Shown: positions 9,867 to 17,819 of the stretch, in pieces
How positions within the stretch are numbered: position 1 is the stretch's first letter
Layout of the letters: every line of letters begins with the position of its first letter
Position numbers and translations under genes: made by a program
The notes under the pieces: generated by a model
The model's database searches: none
Told to the model about the DNA's origin: nothing
Seen by the model: only the letters and a program-made list of their open reading frames with translations
From: an uncultured Methylococcaceae bacterium
Lineage (GTDB): Bacteria; Pseudomonadota; Gammaproteobacteria; Methylococcales; Methylomonadaceae
Length of the DNA: 64,000 bases
Assembly (NCBI GenBank): GCA_903863905.1
Contig: CAIPDT010000094.1
Span: 1 to 64,000, forward strand
Direction: 5' to 3'

Positions 9867-11402
9867 TTATAATAAGCCCATTGCTTTTAACAACAAACCG
9901 CTTAAACTTTCTACCTTAAGATCCTGATGACTGAGTGACGAATCTGAACGGTAATGACTCTTCCAAATCACATAATCTGTCTGGCCCTCAGGCTCACCTA
10001 ATTGTTGATAGACCGTTGGCATAATGGGAACATGATCACCGTACCAGCACAACCCACTGGGACGGGATAAGCTCTGTAGTTTTTTTCGTAACATGCCGAC
10101 CATTAAATCCGCATGATGCAAATGTCTTAAGTATAAAGTTAGATCCTCACAGTTTTCAGGGGGGGGCGTTGCATAAAACTGCCCTACTTCACCCTTGCCT
10201 ACTTTTTCTAAATGCAGGGGGCCATGATTTTCCATCGTAATGACAAATACAAATAGCGGTTGCGTAGAGCCGTCATCTAATAAAGCAGATACTTTTTTAG
10301 CTACCTCAACATCCCCTATATAGGGGCCTGTGTTTTCAATCCCTTTAAACGCTTTAATATCAATAAACTCATCAAACCCCAGTTTTGGCATCACCTGATC
10401 TCGATTATAAAAACTCGCGTGATAAGGATGTATACACACTGTTCTATATCCCAGCTTTTTTAAGACACTTGCAATTGAAGGGATACCTTGTTGCGCTAAC
10501 TTACGATACGGATTAAATTGATGCACGCCCAATGCAGAGACGGGTAACCCTGATAAAAAAGCAAATTCTGTTCTGACTGTATTAGCGCCCCAAGCAGAAA
10601 CCTGTAACTGCCCATAGTGCATGGCTGCTTGTTTTAAGGCATCAAACTCTTGTAGAACCTCCGGTTTTATGCCCATAAACAACCGTCTTACATCAAAAAA
10701 TGATTCACTTTGGACCACGACCACATGAGGTAAAGCCTCTAATGCAGGAGTTTTATTAGAATCCTTCATTAAGTCTGAAATTATCAACGGTATGTGATTT
10801 TCTTCTTGATAATATCGCCAAAGACAGGCCAATAAACCGATCCGATTTAAATCAGTTGCTGGGTTAAACGTAAGTAACAACGATTGTTTAGAACTCAGCC
10901 ATAATATAAAAACACTAACGAGACCAACACTCATAGCTGTAATAACAACCTGAAACCATGCCAATTGATCGGTGACAGCGCTCTCTAATGTTAAGCCAAT
11001 GTATAACGCAAGGCCAAAACCGAGGCCAATAATCAGTGCTCGCCCCACGCCTAAAAAAGGCAAATACAAGCGTGGATATTTAATAGCATCAGTGAAATAT
11101 TCAATATCCTGAAAAATGAACGGTTCACGTAAGGAATGATACTTAGCATTACTGACCTGTACAATTAACAATAGCACAGCTAACTCGATAATCATCGCAA
11201 ACCAAGGACGCCTGACTATCAAGAATATCAATACATAGAAGAATAACCACAAGGAGAAATGAATAAAAACGGTGCGTATAGGTCGTCTCCAAACCGACTC
11301 TATCTTAGGTTCTAAACAATATTCAATAATGAAAGAAACTATAAAACCAGAAAATATAGCTAAACAGACACTCATAACGAACCCATTGACACTAGCCAAC
11401 AT
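9867..11402 (-). CDS. LTA synthase/sulfatase-like membrane protein (alkaline phosphatase superfamily), capsule-associated
   Basis: N-terminal TM helices, then VVVVQSESFFDVRRL, ANTVRTEFAFLSGL, VITMENHGPLH, CWYGDHVPIMP; heads an overlapping gene string with capsule genes. Confidence 0.75.
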   Translation of the reverse strand: MLASVNGFVMSVCLAIFSGFIVSFIIEYCLEPKIESVWRRPIRTVFIHFSLWLFFYVLIFLIVRRPWFAMIIELAVLLLIVQVSNAKYHSLREPFIFQDIEYFTDAIKYPRLYLPFLGVGRALIIGLGFGLALYIGLTLESAVTDQLAWFQVVITAMSVGLVSVFILWLSSKQSLLLTFNPATDLNRIGLLACLWRYYQEENHIPLIISDLMKDSNKTPALEALPHVVVVQSESFFDVRRLFMGIKPEVLQEFDALKQAAMHYGQLQVSAWGANTVRTEFAFLSGLPVSALGVHQFNPYRKLAQQGIPSIASVLKKLGYRTVCIHPYHASFYNRDQVMPKLGFDEFIDIKAFKGIENTGPYIGDVEVAKKVSALLDDGSTQPLFVFVITMENHGPLHLEKVGKGEVGQFYATPPPENCEDLTLYLRHLHHADLMVGMLRKKLQSLSRPSGLCWYGDHVPIMPTVYQQLGEPEGQTDYVIWKSHYRSDSSLSHQDLKVESLSGLLLKAMGLL

Positions 11403-12168
11403 AATTCAATACCCTTAAAATCCACCCCGTCAGCGCAGAAGGAAACACCGAAAGCCACCAGGTTCCGAAATTTAAAGGAAAGGGAAAACTAATCCTAGCC
11501 TGATTATGCGCTAAACCCTTTTTTATAACACGAGCGGCTTTATCCGCTGTCCATAAAAAGGGTTTTGGCCCCGGCATTTGCCGACACATTTCAGATTCTA
11601 CATAACCCGGCATGACAACATTAACCTGAATACCTTCTGAACTTAAGCCCACTCTTAGGGCTTCACCATATACTTTTATAGCGGCCTTACTCGCACAATA
11701 ACTCGGTGTAATAGGTAAGCCGACATACGCGGCCAAAGAACTAATAAGTGCTATTTGTCCTTTGCCTCGAACACGCATAAAAGGCAATATAATATTCGTA
11801 GCAGCCATGACTGAAAGCACATTGGTTTCTATAACCGCTTTAACAGCATCCCAAGACTCACCCGCTCCGTCTAAACCAATATGAGTATTAACACCGGCAT
11901 TTAAAATTACCAAATCAATCTCTTGTTGTGAAAATACCGACTTTAACCAAATAGAAAGTTCCTCTATTTGACGTACATCTACTACGCCCGTCACTACCCG
12001 CGCACCCAATGCTTCACACTCATTGACCAATTCATTTAAACGCTGACTATTTCTGCCCTGTAAAATAAGAGTCTTACCCGTTTCTGCATACGCCAATGCC
12101 AAAGCGCCCCCAATACCTCCGGTGGCGCCCGTAATTAAAATAGTACTCGGTGAAACCATGTGACTCAT
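11392..12168 (-). CDS. Short-chain dehydrogenase/reductase (RkpH/WcbP-like)
   Basis: TGATGGIG Rossmann motif; ISSLAAYVGLPITPSYCASKAA catalytic S-Y-K; overlaps both neighbours. Confidence 0.88.
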   Translation of the reverse strand: MSHMVSPSTILITGATGGIGGALALAYAETGKTLILQGRNSQRLNELVNECEALGARVVTGVVDVRQIEELSIWLKSVFSQQEIDLVILNAGVNTHIGLDGAGESWDAVKAVIETNVLSVMAATNIILPFMRVRGKGQIALISSLAAYVGLPITPSYCASKAAIKVYGEALRVGLSSEGIQVNVVMPGYVESEMCRQMPGPKPFLWTADKAARVIKKGLAHNQARISFPFPLNFGTWWLSVFPSALTGWILRVLNYVG

Positions 12169-13409
12169 AGTAGGGACTCTAATAAAGATCGCTCAGATGT
12201 TAGCGCCTGTAAACTGTTTTTTACGGCTAACTCAATGCCTTTGGCACAATAGAATCCCCCATTAACTTGAGTTGTGTGTAATAACGTGTTGCGAAAACGT
12301 CTAAATAGCTCTTGATTGGGGACGCTACCTTCACACCAAAACGCGTCTAAACTTCCTTGAAAAGTCAATTGAGGTAAATTATAAATAGGATCACTTAGTG
12401 CAATCGTTGGACAATTGAAACCTAAAGAGACCGCCCCTACTGTACTATTAACGGTCACTGTTCCCTGTGCATTTTGCAGTATTGGCTCGATATATCCCGT
12501 TTCAATATAGTCAACACGCCCTAACAGATCAAAACGGACGGAAAGTTGATGAATCACTTTCCGGTAATTAACCAGCCACATATCTAAAGGGTGATTCTTA
12601 ATTAAAAGATGTGAGGCACTGGGTGCGTATCGAGCAAAAGACTCCATCACAAACTCTATAACACTGACCATATCATCAAAACGAGAATGATCTCTAATCT
12701 GAGCATCACTGCCTAATTGCAAAGGTAAAAAATAATAGGGCGTTGTAGAGCCAATTAAATGATCGATAACTGCTTGATCTTTCGTTTTGCAGAAACGCAA
12801 TAACGGTAAACGACGCATATAACCAATATATTCTATCGGCGCTATAACCGGTGCATGCGTTTGATAATTTGAGAACAATATCGGATTTAAAAGCCCGGCC
12901 AGATGATATGCTACATCATGAAACGCACGACAATTGAAATGGGTTTGAAACGCATCTACCGGAGTCGTATCGATTAACTGAGCACCGACCTCCCAAAACC
13001 AATCAGGATCTCTAGGTAATAAAGAGTGGCCATTCACACCTTCTCGTTCCAAAGTGACCCAATAAGGTCTAAAATAACCTTCTTCGTAAACATGGGTTCG
13101 GACATTACAAGATTCACCATGACTCACCGCGACCCGATGAACCGGTCTACGATCACCAAACAAGATCTGATCAGTAATCCCTAAGCGTTGATAAGTATTA
13201 TCAAGAAAATCACGTAATTCAGTTTGATGCTCAGTGTTTGCAAGTCCTTGATAATTAAAAGTGGCGGAATGACTCCAATAAAGCCAATCTCCGGCATTAA
13301 AATTTATTTTATAAACCTGATGCCCATCTCGTTTCAGTTGATCTGCTAAACGACTAAAAAAAGGCGAGCAAACCCCCTGCAAAAATAAAAACGTCCGTTT
13401 CTGCGTCAT
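12165..13409 (-). CDS. Capsule polysaccharide biosynthesis protein, KpsS-like (RkpJ/WcbO-like)
   Basis: N-term FLFLQGVCSPFFSRLADQLKRDGHQVYKINFNAGDW; LLIKNHPLD; VTVNSTVGAVSLGFNCPTIALSDPIYN, typical of KpsS/LipB capsule proteins; 4-bp overlap with upstream gene. Confidence 0.85.
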   Translation of the reverse strand: MTQKRTFLFLQGVCSPFFSRLADQLKRDGHQVYKINFNAGDWLYWSHSATFNYQGLANTEHQTELRDFLDNTYQRLGITDQILFGDRRPVHRVAVSHGESCNVRTHVYEEGYFRPYWVTLEREGVNGHSLLPRDPDWFWEVGAQLIDTTPVDAFQTHFNCRAFHDVAYHLAGLLNPILFSNYQTHAPVIAPIEYIGYMRRLPLLRFCKTKDQAVIDHLIGSTTPYYFLPLQLGSDAQIRDHSRFDDMVSVIEFVMESFARYAPSASHLLIKNHPLDMWLVNYRKVIHQLSVRFDLLGRVDYIETGYIEPILQNAQGTVTVNSTVGAVSLGFNCPTIALSDPIYNLPQLTFQGSLDAFWCEGSVPNQELFRRFRNTLLHTTQVNGGFYCAKGIELAVKNSLQALTSERSLLESLL

Positions 13410-14449
13410 TTAACCCCAACTATAATGCGAAGTAACATTCTGAATCCTAATCGCCACCAAGTTACAATACGTGGCGTTTTTGCACGCCATTCTATCAATT
13501 CATCCAAAGCTTGTTCTACCGTAAGCAATCCGTTTTTAAAGCGACTCATATAAACCGGATAATCTATCAAAACACCGGCAACAAGTTCATCAAGAGCGAG
13601 TTTTCTAGATCGTCGTAAAAGCGGGACTTTATCAATCGTCAATCCCCAGCCTGCATAAAAAGGCTGTCCATAACAAACCACCCGTTTATGACGCAGCAAT
13701 GCCTCAAAACCTGCTAAGGATGTGAGGACATGCACCTCATCTACACTCATCAACAATCGCCCCATTTCTACTTCTGTGAGGACTTCATCACACCAATGGT
13801 AAGCTTCATTTTCTTGATGACCCTTCGCTCTTAATCCCGCAACCACGTCAGGATGAGGTTTATAAATAATATAAGCGACAGGATTTTCCTGTTTTACTGC
13901 TTTTAATAACGCTAGATTAGTACGGATTTCAGGGGCACCATAGTGCAATGAAGCATCACTTTCAACCTGACCTACTACCAAAATAACGTGTTGGAGTTTA
14001 TTGGGCCGTTGCCAAGAAACCACGCCCACATTATACTTAGTTAAGCCTTCAGCAACGATACGCTCTCTTACAGCAATCGCTCGATGTAACTTTTCAGCCG
14101 TAAACTGGCCATTAGAGAGTAAATACTCAAGATCCGAAAGATCGGTAGCATCATAATAAAGCCCCCGTCTATCAATAACCCATGACAGCGGCTTAATTAA
14201 ATCCACCCCTAAACCGACGGATCTTAAGAAACCGTCCTCTACTCGAATCACCTTGACATTATCAGCGATTCCCTTAAGACATGACTTAAATCCCCAAACA
14301 ATTAAATCATGTCCTGCCGGTACTTGACTCACATGATTAATAAATTTAATCCGTACTCCAGGAAAACATTGACGTAAGGAAGCTTTTTTCCATGAGGAAA
14401 AATCAAGTGCAAAAACAAGTGGTTTTAAAGATTGTTTAACACTTAGCAA
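13406..14449 (-). CDS. KpsC-like beta-Kdo transferase, single-module version
   Basis: RVEDGFLRSVGLGVDLIKPLSWVIDRRGLYYDA; VGQVESDASLHYGAP; IIYKPHPDVVAGLR; VHVLTSLAGFEALLRHKRVVCYGQPFYAGWGLT. 347 aa, room for one KpsC module only. Confidence 0.82.
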   Translation of the reverse strand: MLSVKQSLKPLVFALDFSSWKKASLRQCFPGVRIKFINHVSQVPAGHDLIVWGFKSCLKGIADNVKVIRVEDGFLRSVGLGVDLIKPLSWVIDRRGLYYDATDLSDLEYLLSNGQFTAEKLHRAIAVRERIVAEGLTKYNVGVVSWQRPNKLQHVILVVGQVESDASLHYGAPEIRTNLALLKAVKQENPVAYIIYKPHPDVVAGLRAKGHQENEAYHWCDEVLTEVEMGRLLMSVDEVHVLTSLAGFEALLRHKRVVCYGQPFYAGWGLTIDKVPLLRRSRKLALDELVAGVLIDYPVYMSRFKNGLLTVEQALDELIEWRAKTPRIVTWWRLGFRMLLRIIVGVK

Positions 14450-15593
14450 GTTCTAGTGTCTCTATGAAGCTTTCTACCCGTTCAAAATGTCCTTGCCACG
14501 TTGGAGCTAAAAACCCTGCCATGCGCTGAATTTGAGCCCAGCGCTTTAAGCTATTAATCTGTGCATATTCTAGAATTAGCTCTTTCCATTTTAAGCCATC
14601 CAAGGGGTCAATGTATTCAGGTATATCGCCTGCTATTTCACGAAAGACGTTTAAATCACTTGCGATAACAGGTACCTTCATTGACAACGCTTCTATTAAA
14701 GGCATCCCATAGCCTTCTATAAAAGATGGAAATAATAAAGCTTGAGCACCTAATAACCAAGCGGCTAATTCAGTATCCTTACAATGTGTATATTCAAAAA
14801 CAAAGCCTTTTAAGGATTCACAGCGCTCTAATAAATCAACCACATTTTCACATTCCCAACCCCGTTGTCCCACAATCACTAAACGAGGGGTTCTATCGCC
14901 CATAAGCTGAATCAATTGACGCCATATATGCAGAATAAGCCAATGATTTTTTCGAGGCTCAATGGTACCCAACATAACAAAATAAGGTTGATTTAAAGTC
15001 GCATTAGGCATTGCATACGGGAATTTAGGCGGTGCTAATAAAGCCACAACAGCCGGTGGCATAGAAAAGCCATTAGCCTGTGCATACTCTGACACAGCCG
15101 TTAAAGTTTCTTGAGAATTTGCGATTAGACCGTAACCCATTGAAAGCATCATATTAATTCGATGCCGATGCTTCTCTGCCTCACCGGGACGACAATATTC
15201 GGGATAACTTAAGGGAATGAGATCATGAACAAAGAAAATAGGTTTAAGACCCGACCGTTTTAATCGAGTCAAATATTCAGACTTTTCTAAACCACTATGC
15301 CCAGTATTAAATAAATACTGTCGTGAAGAAAAGCGTTTTGCCATACTAAAAGGAAAGGATTGAGCGATTATCCCACGAATTTTACTATTAAAATTACCCG
15401 TAGGAGATAATAATACCTCAAATAGTTGTTTGGAGTGGGGAGAACTGAGTTCTATCCATTGCCCCGAAAATCGAACTAAGGCAGTTGCCCTCGCACCAAA
15501 ATAACGAATATATTCAAGACTCACCCTATCAACTCCCGTGGGAAGTCGACCTTGCATTCTTCTATCTAACAGTCGAGTAATATCTATTATCAT
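14436..15593 (-). CDS. Glycosyltransferase family 4 (GT-B)
   Basis: VMLGTIEPRKNHWLILHIW; LLFPSFIEGYGMPLIEALSMKVPVIASDLNVFREIAGD. Confidence 0.9.
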   Translation of the reverse strand: MIIDITRLLDRRMQGRLPTGVDRVSLEYIRYFGARATALVRFSGQWIELSSPHSKQLFEVLLSPTGNFNSKIRGIIAQSFPFSMAKRFSSRQYLFNTGHSGLEKSEYLTRLKRSGLKPIFFVHDLIPLSYPEYCRPGEAEKHRHRINMMLSMGYGLIANSQETLTAVSEYAQANGFSMPPAVVALLAPPKFPYAMPNATLNQPYFVMLGTIEPRKNHWLILHIWRQLIQLMGDRTPRLVIVGQRGWECENVVDLLERCESLKGFVFEYTHCKDTELAAWLLGAQALLFPSFIEGYGMPLIEALSMKVPVIASDLNVFREIAGDIPEYIDPLDGLKWKELILEYAQINSLKRWAQIQRMAGFLAPTWQGHFERVESFIETLELAKC

Positions 15594-15646
15594 TTAAAAC
15601 CTAAACCGTTTAAATAAACAGACCATCAATAAAACGACTTTAAAAT

Positions 15647-16816
15647 TTAGTATGCAATCGTAGGTGAGAAAGTTTTCATGATATATAAAGATTGAAATAA
15701 TAAGGTGGTAAATTTTTGAAATTGTACCGAAGGCGCATCTGATACGTATAACAGATCTTTATTAGCAACAGGGAAGTTTTGTGCCACAAAAAAACTAGTT
15801 GGGTCACTCATGTCCATTTGATACACCACAGGTACTTTACCTTGTGCGTTATACATGGGCTTAGAACTCCAATTTAACGCCTTAGGATCTTCAAATCTAA
15901 ACACAAATACGGCACGCGCATCAGCTCTTGATTCTTCTAAACCACCTGATCTAGCTAATGCCTGCGCCAAAGAGATACCTTGACTCTCATAGTTCATCTC
16001 TTGATTTTTACTCACTGCACCCAAAATAGTAAAAGTTAACGGCTGAATTAATGCCGTAATGACATCACCGGGCTGTAACACTATATTTTGTTTTGGATCA
16101 TTAATGATAGTATCCAAAGCTAAGGTTTGAATTTGATCGGCACGTGATAACTGGATAGTAATTTTATCGACCGGTTGACGAACACCCCCAACCGCTGCAA
16201 GCGCATCTAATAATCTTTCACCTCTTGCAGTAAGAGGCACTCGACTACTGGATGAAACCTCACCCACTACGGTCACATTAGCTGTATTATTAGCAATAAC
16301 CTTGACTAGCACTTGAGGTTGATTAGCCTTATCTTTTAATTGCTTAATAATGGCTGTTTCAATTTGTTCTGGCGTAAATCCTGCGACATAAATTGAGCCA
16401 GCAAAAGGAATATTGATCGAACCCTCACTGCTAATCATCTGCTCAGGAAAAGTAGTCGTTAATGAAGAAGACGTGCTTTTTGACGCATCAGCACTCATAC
16501 CGCTACTGAATAACATAGCAGGAGGGGCTTCCCATAAGGTCACACTAATTACGTCACCCGCGCCTAACACATATCCAGACTTAACGGTATTAACAAACGT
16601 ATCTGAAAACACCTTTTTTTTGTTTCTAGCCAACAATCTATTAGCTACTTCTGCATCAACATTAACAAACTGGATACCCTTAAAACGAGGATCATTACGA
16701 AACTCTTGTATTTTAGAGTTATTGGGTCCTGACGCACTAAAGAAATTATTAAAACGCGCACACCCACTGAGTAAGACAGCAAATATAATTAAAAATGTTA
16801 ACCACTTTAACTTCAT
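15647..16816 (-). CDS. Polysaccharide export lipoprotein (KpsD/Wza-like)
   Basis: Lipobox LLSGC; YVLGAGDVISVTLWE; NIPFAGSIYVAGFTPEQIETAI; VTVVGEVSSSSRVPL. ATG at 16816 preferred because MKLKWLTFLIIFAVLLSGC is a lipoprotein signal; 16837 is the upstream alternative. Confidence 0.88.
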   Translation of the reverse strand: MKLKWLTFLIIFAVLLSGCARFNNFFSASGPNNSKIQEFRNDPRFKGIQFVNVDAEVANRLLARNKKKVFSDTFVNTVKSGYVLGAGDVISVTLWEAPPAMLFSSGMSADASKSTSSSLTTTFPEQMISSEGSINIPFAGSIYVAGFTPEQIETAIIKQLKDKANQPQVLVKVIANNTANVTVVGEVSSSSRVPLTARGERLLDALAAVGGVRQPVDKITIQLSRADQIQTLALDTIINDPKQNIVLQPGDVITALIQPLTFTILGAVSKNQEMNYESQGISLAQALARSGGLEESRADARAVFVFRFEDPKALNWSSKPMYNAQGKVPVVYQMDMSDPTSFFVAQNFPVANKDLLYVSDAPSVQFQKFTTLLFQSLYIMKTFSPTIAY

Positions 16817-17025
16817 GATAGCCTTTAAAATAATCATTATAATGCTTGCCTGTATTTCATAATTGTCATTAATGTTGGTAAAGTCTTCCCTCTGTATACT
16901 GTGAGGTTATCATACGACAATGTTTACCAAGAAGATCAATGAAGACTAAAGCAGTGCGACTAGAAATGATATAACACCTTTAAGGTATTATAGAAATGAT
17001 ATTACTCTTTAAAAAGGTAGTTAAT

Positions 17026-17102
<77 letters not shown>

Positions 17103-17182
17103 ACATTAAACTAGCTATAAAGATATATACTTTAAGTAACAGCCGGTAATTATACTATAAAATACCGCATACGTGCTTTAAA

Positions 17183-17536
17183 CTATTTAAATAAATCAAG
17201 TATACCTTCAAGATCCATCAATATTTCACGAATCAATTGCTTTGAGTTATTTAACTTATCATTGCTTTTATTACTGACTAGATGTGCTTTAGCCCCACTA
17301 ATCGTGTAACCCTGATCGTACAACAAATCTTTAATTTGCTGAATCATCAACACTTCGTGACGTTGATAATAGCGACGATTACCTTTCCTTTTTACAGGAT
17401 TTAAATCAGTAAACTCTTGTTCCCAATAGCGTAAGACATGCGGTTTGACACCGCATAACTCACCTACTTCACCAATGGTGAAATAGCGTTTTTCTGGTAT
17501 TAATGACGTCTCGTTATTCTTGCTCTGATCCAACAT
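17183..17536 (-). CDS. MerR family transcriptional regulator
   Basis: [45 protein letters not shown]; overlaps ihfA 3' end, as in pheST-ihfA-merR clusters. Confidence 0.93.
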   Translation of the reverse strand: MLDQSKNNETSLIPEKRYFTIGEVGELCGVKPHVLRYWEQEFTDLNPVKRKGNRRYYQRHEVLMIQQIKDLLYDQGYTISGAKAHLVSNKSNDKLNNSKQLIREILMDLEGILDLFK

Positions 17537-17816
17537 AAGCTTCTACCCTAGCTTTTAATTTTTGCCCTGAGCGGAATGTTACCACACGTCGAGCCGTAAT
17601 GGGAATTTCTTCACCTGTTTTTGGGTTTCGACCTGGTCGACTTGTTTTATCGCGCAACTCAAACTTTCCGAAACCTGAGATCTTAACTTGCTCTCCTTGC
17701 TCTAGTGAGACTTTTATTTCCTCAAAAAACATTTCTATCATTTCTTTTGCTTCACGCTTGTTCAAACCTAACTCATCGAACAATCTTTCTGCGAAGTCTG
17801 CTTTTGTTAATGCCAT
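17514..17816 (-). CDS. ihfA: Integration host factor subunit alpha
   Basis: [34 protein letters not shown]...[26 protein letters not shown]; downstream of pheT. Confidence 0.97.
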   Translation of the reverse strand: MALTKADFAERLFDELGLNKREAKEMIEMFFEEIKVSLEQGEQVKISGFGKFELRDKTSRPGRNPKTGEEIPITARRVVTFRSGQKLKARVEAYVGSEQE

Positions 17817-17819
17817 AAA

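Noticed and set aside
9822-9878. GGGCTT...AAGCCC inverted repeat between the convergent AONS and LtaS-like genes as a terminator
   Set aside because: Only a 6-bp arm with ~45-nt loop; not convincing.
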